A DNA stretch of 64,000 nt from a virus. The position numbers and the translations under genes were made by a program. The stretch lies in IMG/VR virus record IMGVR_UViG_3300013102_000002, positions 62,001 through 126,000 of that record. One strand, given 5' to 3'. Positions 33,493-40,483 of the stretch are shown here, piece after piece (position 1 is the first letter of the stretch; each line of letters opens with the position of its first letter). The notes beneath the pieces were generated by a model. The model searched no databases. It saw nothing but the letters and a program-made list of their open reading frames with translations, and had not been told where the DNA came from.

Positions 33493-33636
33493 ATGATTGA
33501 GTTAAACAATCTTAATGTAACTAATATCGTTTATGATGAGGACTATGTTCTCATCATAAAAGGTAAAGAAATTGTACAAATTAGTCGAGTTTTATTGTCG
33601 CGAATCAATGTGATGTTATCAGATGAAAAGGAATAA
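33493..33636 (+). CDS. Small hypothetical protein (47 aa)
   Basis: ATG at 33493 after AAGGAAG. Product MIELNNLNVTNIVYDEDYVLI..., strands then a short helix. Confidence 0.56.
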   Translation: MIELNNLNVTNIVYDEDYVLIIKGKEIVQISRVLLSRINVMLSDEKE

Positions 33637-33750
33637 ATATTTCTTATGTTACGAAGTCACAGAACCAGAAAGAGAGTTATGAATAAATGCATCAGAAAAA
33701 AGTATGGAGCCTTGACATGAAGTACGAAGATACAAAGGGAGGATATAAGC

Positions 33751-33864
33751 GTGGACAGTAGACTTTGTGTTTGCAGAGAGTGTCAAAAGGCATTTCGGAG
33801 CACGTACAACGGCTATCTGTGCAGAAATTGCAGGTTGTCTAAAAGAGGACCTTTACCAAAATGA
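33751..33864 (+). CDS. Tiny zinc-ribbon protein (37 aa)
   Basis: GTG at 33751 after AAGGGAGGA. CVCRECQ near the N-terminus and CRNC about 16 residues later make one zinc site; basic C-terminus. Confidence 0.55.
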   Translation: MDSRLCVCRECQKAFRSTYNGYLCRNCRLSKRGPLPK

Positions 33865-33884
33865 TATTTAGAGGAGGATATTAA

Positions 33885-34577
33885 ATGACACAAACAATTG
33901 TAGACTTTATGTATAATATGGATATTAACGATAATGGCAATATTCAAGCAGTCGTACAGATTAACTCAGAAACGGGGAGGTTTGAAATAACGGAGAAAGA
34001 CTTAAAGAGAATGCTCAATGTAATTAAAGTGGATCTTTACACAATTGAGCAAATGAGAGATTACGCAGAACAGAGAGAACGTCCAATGTTAGAGTGTTTG
34101 ACTGCTGCTCGGGGACGTATAGATCAATTAGAAGCGGCTTGTATGGATATGAGCGAACAAAAAGAAAGAGCAGATAGAGCCGTAAAAGATAATGATAATC
34201 TAAGCAATGAAAATTCCAGATTGAAAACAAGTCTATTATCAAAACAAACATTACTTAGAGATACGGATGCATCTAGAGAGGAGTGGAAGGAAAAGTTTTG
34301 GAGTGTTTGCCATATTGCAAATGATGCTCGTGAAAAACTGGAAGACTGTAAAGACCAATTGTCCATTAGTGCAGAAAGAGAAAAGCATCACTTAGAACTA
34401 GCAACCGAAGAAGCGGATAAGGTAAAGCGGTTGAGAGAGGAATCAACCGAGGCAGTAGAAAGCCTATATCAAATCATTCAGCGTGGCGATTTAACAAGTT
34501 TGGATTTAGAACAGGCGGAGGAAGTATTCAATAGATTCTCAAAGTCACTTAAGGAGGTTACGAATGGTGAAATTTAA
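33885..34577 (+). CDS. Coiled-coil protein (230 aa)
   Basis: ATG at 33885 after GAGGAGG. After about 60 residues with a beta-strand character, residues 65-200 form a long coiled coil (heptad-like leucines, RIDQLEAACMDMSEQKERADRAV). Probably oligomeric. No enzyme motif. The last 14 nt overlap the next ORF. Confidence 0.72.
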   Translation: MTQTIVDFMYNMDINDNGNIQAVVQINSETGRFEITEKDLKRMLNVIKVDLYTIEQMRDYAEQRERPMLECLTAARGRIDQLEAACMDMSEQKERADRAVKDNDNLSNENSRLKTSLLSKQTLLRDTDASREEWKEKFWSVCHIANDAREKLEDCKDQLSISAEREKHHLELATEEADKVKRLREESTEAVESLYQIIQRGDLTSLDLEQAEEVFNRFSKSLKEVTNGEI

Positions 34578-34716
34578 CTTTACCAAGCAGCAAGTAATTG
34601 TCCCGATACCATTGTTTTTGGATGAGCAAGGTATAAATAAAAACGCCAAATTGGTGAGTGTGGTAATCGAAGGGGATAAGGTCGTCATTACCTACAAAGA
34701 CGGTAATAACCAATGA
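34564..34716 (+). CDS. Small hypothetical protein, paralogue of 62007-62156
   Basis: 50 residues; ATG at 34564 overlaps the previous gene, with AAGGAGG about 7 nt upstream. It shares QQxIVPIPLFL, LVSVxIxGDKVVITYKDG and the last residues with the product at 62007. Its stop overlaps the next start as ATGA, the same arrangement as at 62153. Confidence 0.66.
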   Translation: MVKFNFTKQQVIVPIPLFLDEQGINKNAKLVSVVIEGDKVVITYKDGNNQ

Positions 34717-35030
34717 TATACAACGAAATCGTTAAGCAAAAATATCTTCAAACTATGAAGAATCGGCAAGTATCTGAGATATTTAGTTTATTTCATGAAA
34801 TCGGCTCAGCTGAACAAATGCACAAGAAAGATATTTATGATTTCTCTAAGGATGAACTTAATCAAGTTCTGTTTATATTAAAGCCGTCAACTTTTAAACA
34901 ATCAGTACAAAACAAAAAAATAGTTGAACAATACATTGATTGGGCGATTACACAAGCACATTCTGATATTAATTTTAATCCTCTTTCTTTATGGGGAAAT
35001 GATTGGTGTGAACAGCACATTGTTAAATGA
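34713..35030 (+). CDS. Isolated core-binding domain, MrpR N-terminal type
   Basis: 105 residues, ATGA overlap with the previous gene. The sequence DIYDFSKDELNQVLFILKP, then IVEQYIDWAITQAHSDINFNPL, matches the N-terminal part of the MrpR-like protein at 40473 (DLYNFNVSEIEQLL; IRTYIRWAIQQ; DNINPLDS). The catalytic-fold domain is absent. It could modulate the full-length protein by competing for DNA or by dimerising with it (inference). Confidence 0.7.
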   Translation: MIYNEIVKQKYLQTMKNRQVSEIFSLFHEIGSAEQMHKKDIYDFSKDELNQVLFILKPSTFKQSVQNKKIVEQYIDWAITQAHSDINFNPLSLWGNDWCEQHIVK

Positions 35031-35055
35031 ATTACATAAGTGTTATATTGACTAA

Positions 35056-35083
35056 GCCGACTTTAATTAAGGTTGGTTTTTTC
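35056..35083 (+). terminator. Rho-independent terminator
   Basis: GCCGACTT pairs imperfectly with AAGGTTGG around TAATT, followed by TTTTTTC. It ends the long run of small genes from 31.4 kb. Confidence 0.7.
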
Positions 35084-35145
35084 TATATATTTTATGTTAC
35101 ATTTAATTAATCAAATATTATTATCCAAGTATAGGAGTGATTTTG

Positions 35146-35517
35146 ATGCACCAAGTGTTCTCGGGTAATTTCATTATTCATAAGGGGCCGAATGGATACA
35201 AATCGCGCGAATTATCATCCTACATGACGCAACTATCAAAAGAAATTTTGGCCTATCTTCATTTTCTATTTATAACGGAAGAATCGATAAATTCTATGCT
35301 TGAGGACTATGAACTTAATCGAATTATGGATTCAGTAGTGAGTAAGAAGATTCCCAGAGAATTATTTGAAAACAGTCTCATGTCTGAAATGGATGGGTTC
35401 CCAGAATTTTATTCAGAAGAATTAATGAATAATTCATCAAACCCAAATGGGGAAATTTTAACAGTAGATATTATGAAAAAGATAGTAATAAGCTTGATTG
35501 AGAAGAAGGCCACATGA
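35146..35517 (+). CDS. Hypothetical 123-residue protein
   Basis: ATG at 35146, 8 nt after AGGAG (GTG at 35137 overlaps the site). Helical, no recognised family. It stands alone between two terminators, ahead of the decision module; no good promoter is visible. Confidence 0.68.
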   Translation: MHQVFSGNFIIHKGPNGYKSRELSSYMTQLSKEILAYLHFLFITEESINSMLEDYELNRIMDSVVSKKIPRELFENSLMSEMDGFPEFYSEELMNNSSNPNGEILTVDIMKKIVISLIEKKAT

Positions 35518-35544
35518 AATACGAATTTTATCTAAAATTGCGAT

Positions 35545-35578
35545 GAAAAAACCCTTGATTTATAAGGGTTTTTTGTTT
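35545..35578 (+). terminator. Rho-independent terminator
   Basis: AAAACCCTT/AAGGGTTTT with GATTTAT loop and a T-run. It insulates the decision module from upstream transcription. Confidence 0.88.
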
Positions 35579-35765
35579 TGTCTTTTTATGAAAATTTTGA
35601 ATTTTGGAATTTTTTCTGTTTAAGAGTGAAAATATAAGGTTAATACAAAATAAGAGAGACATTAGTCACGTATATACATATTCCCAGCAGTAATGCAGTA
35701 CTTTTCAATTTTCAGAGAATGTCAACACCAAAACACACTATTATCCTAATTTATGTAAGGAAATT

Positions 35766-35791
35766 TTGTGCAACAACATTTGTATTGACAA
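35766..35791. repeat. 26-nt regulatory element, copy A
   Basis: TTGTGCAACAAC followed by ATTTGTATTGACAA. The same sequence with 3 differences occurs in inverted orientation at 43521-43546. A partial inverted piece TGTCAACAC also lies at 35720-35728. Confidence 0.6.
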
Positions 35792-35821
35792 AAACAAAAA
35801 CATTTGAATTTATTGACGTTT

Positions 35822-35835
35822 AGAACAAATGTTCG
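35822..35835. promoter_or_regulatory. LexA-like (SOS) box upstream of mazF
   Basis: AGAACAAATGTTCG has the GAAC-N4-GTTC core of the Bacillus LexA/DinR box (CGAAC-N4-GTTCG). It abuts the -35 of the promoter at 35837-35865, where bound LexA would block RNA polymerase. Confidence 0.7.
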
Positions 35836-35836
35836 C

Positions 35837-35865
35837 TTGTGAAAATAACTATCACTAGGTATAAT
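35837..35865 (+). promoter_or_regulatory. Promoter of the mazF gene with dyad
   Basis: -35 TTGTGA (35837-35842), 17 nt, -10 TATAAT (35860-35865). CTATCACTA (35849-35857) in the spacer and its inverted copy TAGTGATAG (35897-35905) flank the start of transcription, a likely operator pair. Confidence 0.7.
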
Positions 35866-35953
35866 AAATATATAAATAGTTAATAATAAAAGTACATAGT
35901 GATAGAAAAAATAGAGTGAAGCAAGAACAATAATAATCGGGAGTGTGGTACAT

Positions 35954-36349
35954 ATGAGCATGGTCATGGAACGAGTGGAAATGAATAAAAATACTAAAAT
36001 CGATGTAAGGAAATATGAAGTGTGGATGGCTGATTTAAACTCAGACGGTTCTGTACAAGGAGGAAGAAGACCAGTTGTTATTGTATCCAACAATCTTCAC
36101 AATAAATTTTCTCCGACTGCCATTATTGTACCGACAACAGGAAGCAAAACAAAACGTCCGCTTCCTACTCATGTCGATCTAATTGCTTCTGAGACAGGAT
36201 TTATTAAAAACAGTGTTATGCTGTGTGAGCAAATCACTTCTATTGACAAAGAACGACTGAAGTGGAAAATAACCGACCTCCCTCTAAATTATCATGGGAT
36301 AATTAGTAAAGCCGTAGGAGTAGCGACTTCCGATGTACAAGTTTACTAA
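35954..36349 (+). CDS. mazF: MazF/PemK-family mRNA interferase toxin
   Basis: 131 residues; ATG at 35954, 10 nt after GGGAG. After a 20-residue extension the MazF fold is clear: RKYEVWMADLNSDGSVQGGRRPVVIVSNN, then IIVPTTGSKTKRPLPTHV, ETGFIKNSVMLCEQITSIDKERL. The loop GGRRPVVIV and the T/Q-containing strands that form the active site in Bacillus EndoA are kept, so RNA cleavage is expected. No MazE-like antitoxin is upstream; it is a single-gene transcript with a LexA-like box, and converges on an XRE gene over a bidirectional terminator. It may act with a host antitoxin or be controlled at transcription only. Confidence 0.85.
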   Translation: MSMVMERVEMNKNTKIDVRKYEVWMADLNSDGSVQGGRRPVVIVSNNLHNKFSPTAIIVPTTGSKTKRPLPTHVDLIASETGFIKNSVMLCEQITSIDKERLKWKITDLPLNYHGIISKAVGVATSDVQVY

Positions 36350-36357
36350 ATAAATAT

Positions 36358-36391
36358 AAAAAGAAGAGGTTTTTATACCTCTTCTTTTTTA
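36358..36391. terminator. Bidirectional terminator between mazF and the XRE gene
   Basis: AAAAAGAAGAGG/CCTCTTCTTTTT with a short AT loop; A- and T-runs on both sides serve both converging genes. The minus-strand stop codon lies in the stem. Confidence 0.85.
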
Positions 36392-36603
36392 GAATCATCT
36401 TTGTGATATTTAAACAAATCAATAATATCAATATCTAACTCATCACATATTGAGACAATATTCTTTAGAGGAATTTGTTTGGCTGTATTATTGCACATTT
36501 CATTGATAGTTGAATGCCTTATGTTGGTACGTCTAGAAAGTTCTCTTTTAGTAATCCCCTTGCTATCTAGTATGTATTGTAATCTTATCTCAACCCATGA
36601 CAT
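36373..36603 (-). CDS. XRE-family repressor
   Basis: 76 residues, start at 36603 with GGGGG 8 nt upstream. Cro/CI-type helix-turn-helix: EIRLQYILDSKGITKRELSRRTNIRHSTINEMCNN, recognition helix around HSTINEM, then DELDIDIIDLFKY, typical of small YozG-like XRE proteins. It is one of very few minus-strand genes and is divergent from the gene at 36711, with a palindromic operator between them. It probably represses both promoters. Confidence 0.85.
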   Translation of the reverse strand: MSWVEIRLQYILDSKGITKRELSRRTNIRHSTINEMCNNTAKQIPLKNIVSICDELDIDIIDLFKYHKDDSKKEEV

Positions 36604-36631
36604 GATGTATCCCCCTGAGAATAATTAAGTA

Positions 36632-36660
36632 TTGACTTATAAAAGGTAATCTAGTATATT
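36632..36660 (+). promoter_or_regulatory. Promoter divergent from the XRE gene
   Basis: -35 TTGACT (36632-36637), 17 nt, -10 TATATT (36655-36660). No AT box. Its start of transcription falls inside the palindrome at 36666-36684. Confidence 0.8.
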
Positions 36661-36685
36661 AAGGGTGGAACGATAATCGTTCCAA
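36655..36685 (-). promoter_or_regulatory. Minus-strand promoter of the XRE gene
   Basis: On the minus strand: -35 TTGGAA (36680-36685), 18 nt, -10 TAATAT (36656-36661). The palindrome at 36666-36684 occupies its spacer. Confidence 0.6.
36666..36684. promoter_or_regulatory. Perfect palindromic operator
   Basis: TGGAACGATAATCGTTCCA: two 9-nt arms around one base. It overlaps the + start of transcription and the - promoter spacer, so one bound dimer of the XRE protein could control both directions. Confidence 0.75.
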
Positions 36686-36710
36686 AATTTAAGCATAGAA
36701 AAATCTCCCC

Positions 36711-37001
36711 ATGAATATGGAGAGATACTTATTAAGCAATCATAACAGAGTTAGAAATGAAATCATAGGCAAAATATTACATCGAGGTGCAGTCAGAATT
36801 ATGCCTAAAACGGGAAGATATTGTTTACAACGTCTGGTTTATTTTGATCCAGAAAGCAGACTTGAAACCTGGAAAATAACAAATTTAAAAAGTGATAGTG
36901 TCCATGCTTTTAGCAATTTTAATACTGAATTATACAGAATATTTGATACATTAGAAAACAAAGTTATTCCATTTATAGAAATTAAAAACATCATAGAGTA
37001 A
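36711..37001 (+). CDS. Hypothetical protein, related to 37076-37375
   Basis: 96 residues from ATG 36711. No ribosome binding site is visible (CTCCCC precedes), and the leader is only about 45 nt. The C-terminal phrase FNTELYRIFDTLENKVIPFIEI matches FNTNFKRDYYRIFRLLSVELINAYYI of the next gene, so the two are paralogues. Unknown function; as the first gene divergent from the repressor it takes the place of a Cro- or anti-repressor-like early gene. Confidence 0.62.
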   Translation: MNMERYLLSNHNRVRNEIIGKILHRGAVRIMPKTGRYCLQRLVYFDPESRLETWKITNLKSDSVHAFSNFNTELYRIFDTLENKVIPFIEIKNIIE

Positions 37002-37015
37002 TATATTATATTTTT

Positions 37016-37060
37016 TATAATGAATAAAAATATGACAAATAATAATTAAATGATGTATAG
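37016..37060 (+). promoter_or_regulatory. Weak box-type promoter
   Basis: TATAATGAATAAAAATATGACA with -35 ATGACA (37032-37037), 17 nt and a poor -10 GTATAG (37055-37060). Confidence 0.4.
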
Positions 37061-37075
37061 AAGGGTGGAACTTAA

Positions 37076-37375
37076 ATGAATATTACATACAAGCATCTTC
37101 CCAAACATAAAAAGTTCTTAGTTCAAATGAGCGGCAGAGCTAATAGATATTGTTACGAGGTGAGGTATGAAATAGAAGTTGATCGAGGAGAAAGAATTGT
37201 TGAGGGAATCAATATTCTAAAAAAAGATATGTTGAACAGCGAAGAACTAACAAAAGAAACTTTAGCAATATTCAATACAAATTTTAAACGTGATTATTAT
37301 AGGATATTTAGGCTATTGTCGGTTGAACTTATAAATGCTTACTATATCAAACCAGACTTTCTGAAGGGGATATGA
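37076..37375 (+). CDS. Hypothetical protein, related to 36711-37001
   Basis: 99 residues; ATG at 37076, AAGGGTGG about 8 nt upstream. Basic N-terminal half, helical C-terminal half shared with the previous gene. Function unknown. Confidence 0.66.
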   Translation: MNITYKHLPKHKKFLVQMSGRANRYCYEVRYEIEVDRGERIVEGINILKKDMLNSEELTKETLAIFNTNFKRDYYRIFRLLSVELINAYYIKPDFLKGI

Positions 37376-37379
37376 CTAG

Positions 37380-37643
37380 ATGGATGATCAAGTTGAATTG
37401 ACTGTCAAATTGGTGCAGGTGGATCGTGGAAACGATTTTTATGATAGATACTTGAGACCAAAAGATGTTAGTACATACACCTTTGAAAGCAATAGGGAGC
37501 GGTATGTATGGCAGATCAATAATCCCTATGAAGAGGGCTTGATCGAGGGAGATTATTATAAGATATGTGCAACCAAAGGGAAAAGATTGTTTGGTGGAAG
37601 AGGAGTTGCACTAATTGATGTAGTGATAACATCCTATATCTAA
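37380..37643 (+). CDS. Small beta-rich hypothetical protein (87 aa)
   Basis: ATG at 37380, 4 nt after the previous stop, with AAGGGGAT upstream. Strand-rich (VELTVKLVQVDRGNDF; GVALIDVVITSYI). It ends before a long-stem terminator. Confidence 0.66.
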   Translation: MDDQVELTVKLVQVDRGNDFYDRYLRPKDVSTYTFESNRERYVWQINNPYEEGLIEGDYYKICATKGKRLFGGRGVALIDVVITSYI

Positions 37644-37670
37644 CCAAGAAAAAACTAAATAGTGTACCAT

Positions 37671-37738
37671 AAAAAGTTCTATACATATGCAAATAAATGA
37701 CTTTAAAGTTGTTTATTTGTGTATAATAGGACTTTTTA
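37671..37738 (+). terminator. Long-stem terminator
   Basis: AAAAAGTTCTAT at 37671 pairs with ATAGGACTTTTT (37727-37738), continued inside by CAAATAAA/TTTATTTG. About 67 nt, same design as at 5276 and 12318. Confidence 0.72.
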
Positions 37739-37759
37739 TTGTTATTTATTAAAATAGTA

Positions 37760-37787
37760 TTGCAATTTTTAATCACAATGGTAAATT
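37760..37787 (+). promoter_or_regulatory. Promoter upstream of the 37.8-kb gene
   Basis: -35 TTGCAA (37760-37765), 16 nt, -10 TAAATT (37782-37787), no AT box. The start of transcription would fall at or just after the start codon of the next gene, so the mRNA may be nearly leaderless. Confidence 0.5.
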
Positions 37788-37797
37788 AGGTTTGGGG

Positions 37798-38283
37798 GTG
37801 ATATGTCTGGGGTATATTAGTGAAGATAAGAATTCTTTAAGCATTATGACATACACTTTAAACAGTGGAATAAAATCGACAGTGCCTTTGTCTGCCATAC
37901 AGATTGAAGAATGGAAAGAATGCTACCAAAATGATAAGAAGTTTATAGTAAATGTAGGAACAGAAACGTTTGGCTTGAATCCGTCCTTAGTAGCGGATTG
38001 GAGAGTACATAATAAATATTCGGAACACAGAAAACAAATTGAATGTACTATTAAAGACGTAACCCCCAATATTGAATTAAAGAATGCCTACGAAAGAGCT
38101 AAAGTTTTGATAAAAGTTGATTGCAAATGTGGAACAACTTATACTACGGAATCAACAAAAAGAAAAGTTTGGTCCTGTAGCAAATGTAAGCAAGAAGTAT
38201 ATATTATTGATGATAGTCTACATGATACAAATAAAGGAAAAGCATACGTAATGTCGAATAAGGTAAATATGTTTAAAAATTAA
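37798..38283 (+). CDS. Hypothetical zinc-ribbon protein
   Basis: About 161 residues. The start is uncertain: GTG 37798 or TTG 37792, both without a good ribosome binding site. The C-terminal part carries CKCGTTYTT and CSKCKQEV (about 112-132), a zinc ribbon. The N-terminal 90 residues are unassigned. Its stop lies one base before the next GTG start. Confidence 0.62.
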   Translation: MICLGYISEDKNSLSIMTYTLNSGIKSTVPLSAIQIEEWKECYQNDKKFIVNVGTETFGLNPSLVADWRVHNKYSEHRKQIECTIKDVTPNIELKNAYERAKVLIKVDCKCGTTYTTESTKRKVWSCSKCKQEVYIIDDSLHDTNKGKAYVMSNKVNMFKN

Positions 38284-38284
38284 A

Positions 38285-39076
38285 GTGGAAAGGAAACTTA
38301 ATTTGATCAATAAAAAATTAGAAAGCAAACTTAAGGAACTTGAAAGAAGTCATGGCTATTTGAATGTTGAACTATATGATAAATACAGAGGCAAAGAATA
38401 TCCTTCAAGCGAAACCATAAAGAAAAGCTATAATCAATCTTTGGTTGAAATATTAAAAAACCTAAAAATTAAAAATAAAGAAGATTATACCATAGAAAAA
38501 AACAGACCAGTCGCCATAAGCAATATGAAGTTATTGTTCTTAGAACATGGAGAAATATCTAAGTCGTTGTATGATAGAGCTAAATTATTGCCCAGCAGTG
38601 AGTACATTACAAAAAAATATGGATGGGAAGAATTAGCTAAAGAAGCAAATGTCAAATTGGCTAATTCTCAGTACACATCGAGTGGAGCAGTTCTAAGTGA
38701 GTTGAGGTTTAGAATAAAGGAACTAGGTTACATACCAACAAGTAAAGAGTATGAACAATTAAAGCTAAAACCCTCTTTAGAAGTTTTGCGAAAGTATAGA
38801 TTTACATTTGTAAGTGCTATGCGTAAATGTGGATTTAAAACATATAATAAACCAGTTACAGTTAAAGATAAGATTTGCAACAGTAAGAATTGCTTCAGGC
38901 AGTTTACTCCTGTAGATGATGAAATATATTGCGATGAATGTTATAAGGACTTAAGATCCAGACTTATTAAAGAGATAGGTAATATGAATCAACAAAGACT
39001 TAGAGATGTCTGCCAAAAGCTAATATATACAGGAAACAAACAAAAGACAATATTAGACATATTTAACAATATGTAA
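38285..39076 (+). CDS. Protein with homing-endonuclease-associated HTH repeats
   Basis: 263 residues from GTG 38285, or TTG 38303, which has AAGGAA at good spacing. Three degenerate modules of the PSSETIKKSY / LLPSSEYITKKYGWEELAKEANV / GYIPTSKEYEQ... RKYRFTFVSAMRKCGF type resemble HNH-associated DNA-binding repeats, each a helix-turn-helix. A C-terminal zinc finger follows (CNSKNC... CDEC). No HNH nuclease motif is seen, so it is likely a sequence-specific DNA-binding protein. It lies between the XRE region and the DGQHR/MrpR-like pair, which suggests a regulator. Confidence 0.66.
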   Translation: MERKLNLINKKLESKLKELERSHGYLNVELYDKYRGKEYPSSETIKKSYNQSLVEILKNLKIKNKEDYTIEKNRPVAISNMKLLFLEHGEISKSLYDRAKLLPSSEYITKKYGWEELAKEANVKLANSQYTSSGAVLSELRFRIKELGYIPTSKEYEQLKLKPSLEVLRKYRFTFVSAMRKCGFKTYNKPVTVKDKICNSKNCFRQFTPVDDEIYCDECYKDLRSRLIKEIGNMNQQRLRDVCQKLIYTGNKQKTILDIFNNM

Positions 39077-39151
39077 AATTAGCGAAATAATTAATGAGAA
39101 TTTATTATATTTATATTTTATGATATAATTTAAATAAGGAGATGAACTCAA

Positions 39152-40483
39152 TTGAAAAAAGACAGAGATCAGCTTGAAACATTAATTGCGGAGACAATTG
39201 CAGAAGTTAAAGTTGATCGGAAAAAAGTGTTGAAAGTTAATAATTTCCTCTCTGAATCAGGAGTATCATTAGGAACATTTGATGAGATATCAAAGGGAGA
39301 TAAGCAATTATCAACATTAGAATCATCAATGTTATGTGTTTTATCCGATGCTCTGTATGAACTAACTGCTAACGGGAATCTCAAACCTGACCAATGGTTT
39401 ACCACTAAAGAAATAAGTTATGCAAAAAAGGAATTAATGAACAATACAGAAACCAATAGAATAATGTTGCCTATAGCTCTTGAAAATGTTGAGATGGTAA
39501 GTATAGACAATTATATCACTAAAATTAAGATGTCCGATTTAGTTCAATGGTTTCACTCGCAGTTAATCATTTATGATTTTGATACTCAAAGAAGTGCAAA
39601 GTTTAAAACTGGTAAGAATGGAGTTGTACCTGTACCAGATATTAATTTAAAAAGCGTTGTAGATATTGCAGATAATATGTTAAATGGTACATACCTAGAG
39701 GATATGATTACTCTAAATATTTACTCAGACGAAACTGAGGCAGTTGATTATAACTCTAAATCTCGGCTGTTGACGGTTAATGAACAAGCGGTAATATCTA
39801 TCCTTGATGGGTTTCATCGTCTACAGGGAGGTGTGAGGGCCTGTGCAACCAACCCCGAGTTAGAGCAGATGATGATTCTTTCAATTAGATCATATGATAC
39901 AGATACGGCCAAGAAGTATTTTGGACAAATCAATACCATAAACGTAGTGAAAAAAGAAAGATTGAAGGAACTGAAGTCTCAAAAATTCTCAGATTTAGTC
40001 GTTAAAGATCTTCAACAAAAAACTGATCTTAAGGGCAAGATTGCATCAGCATCAAGAATAAGCGAATTGGCTGGACAATTGACCACCTTTGACATACTTT
40101 CACATGCTATTGACAATGTTTATAAACCTAAAAGCAGACTTGATGCAATGGAGATATCAGAAAAACTCACGAAATTTTTTAATTGGTTGGCAGGTAGTTT
40201 TGTTGATGAGTTTATAACAAATCCTAACAATTATAGGGATGAGAATATTAATCATTCTCTTATATTTTTAGGATATGTCGTAATTGCTAAATACTTTGAA
40301 GACAACCAAATTCCATACAAGGACATAAAGAGTTTTATCGAAAATAAAATAGATTTTAAAGACAAGAAGTTAATTGAGCTTTTAAATAATAAGCGTGGAA
40401 TCAACAATGCAAAAGTAAGAAATGATGTAATTAAATATTTTGAGCGGCTGATAGGAATAGGAGTGGATCAAGATGTCCAATAA
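39152..40483 (+). CDS. DGQHR-domain (DndB-like) protein
   Basis: 443 residues; TTG start at 39152 after AAGGAG; a -10-like TATAAT lies at 39124. The signature is ILDGFHRLQGG (about 217-226), a variant of DGQHR, followed by YFGQINTINVVKKERLKEL, as in DndB and related ParB/Srx-fold proteins. DndB regulates phosphorothioate modification, but no dnd genes are nearby. The stop overlaps the MrpR-like gene by 11 nt, so both are made together. In SPbeta the gene next to mrpR (yopQ) encodes a protein of similar length; whether the two are homologous needs a search. Confidence 0.75.
   Translation: MKKDRDQLETLIAETIAEVKVDRKKVLKVNNFLSESGVSLGTFDEISKGDKQLSTLESSMLCVLSDALYELTANGNLKPDQWFTTKEISYAKKELMNNTETNRIMLPIALENVEMVSIDNYITKIKMSDLVQWFHSQLIIYDFDTQRSAKFKTGKNGVVPVPDINLKSVVDIADNMLNGTYLEDMITLNIYSDETEAVDYNSKSRLLTVNEQAVISILDGFHRLQGGVRACATNPELEQMMILSIRSYDTDTAKKYFGQINTINVVKKERLKELKSQKFSDLVVKDLQQKTDLKGKIASASRISELAGQLTTFDILSHAIDNVYKPKSRLDAMEISEKLTKFFNWLAGSFVDEFITNPNNYRDENINHSLIFLGYVVIAKYFEDNQIPYKDIKSFIENKIDFKDKKLIELLNNKRGINNAKVRNDVIKYFERLIGIGVDQDVQ

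Noticed and set aside
39152-40483. Dnd phosphorothioation system
   Set aside because: Only a DndB-like domain is found; dndA, C, D or E are absent from the window.
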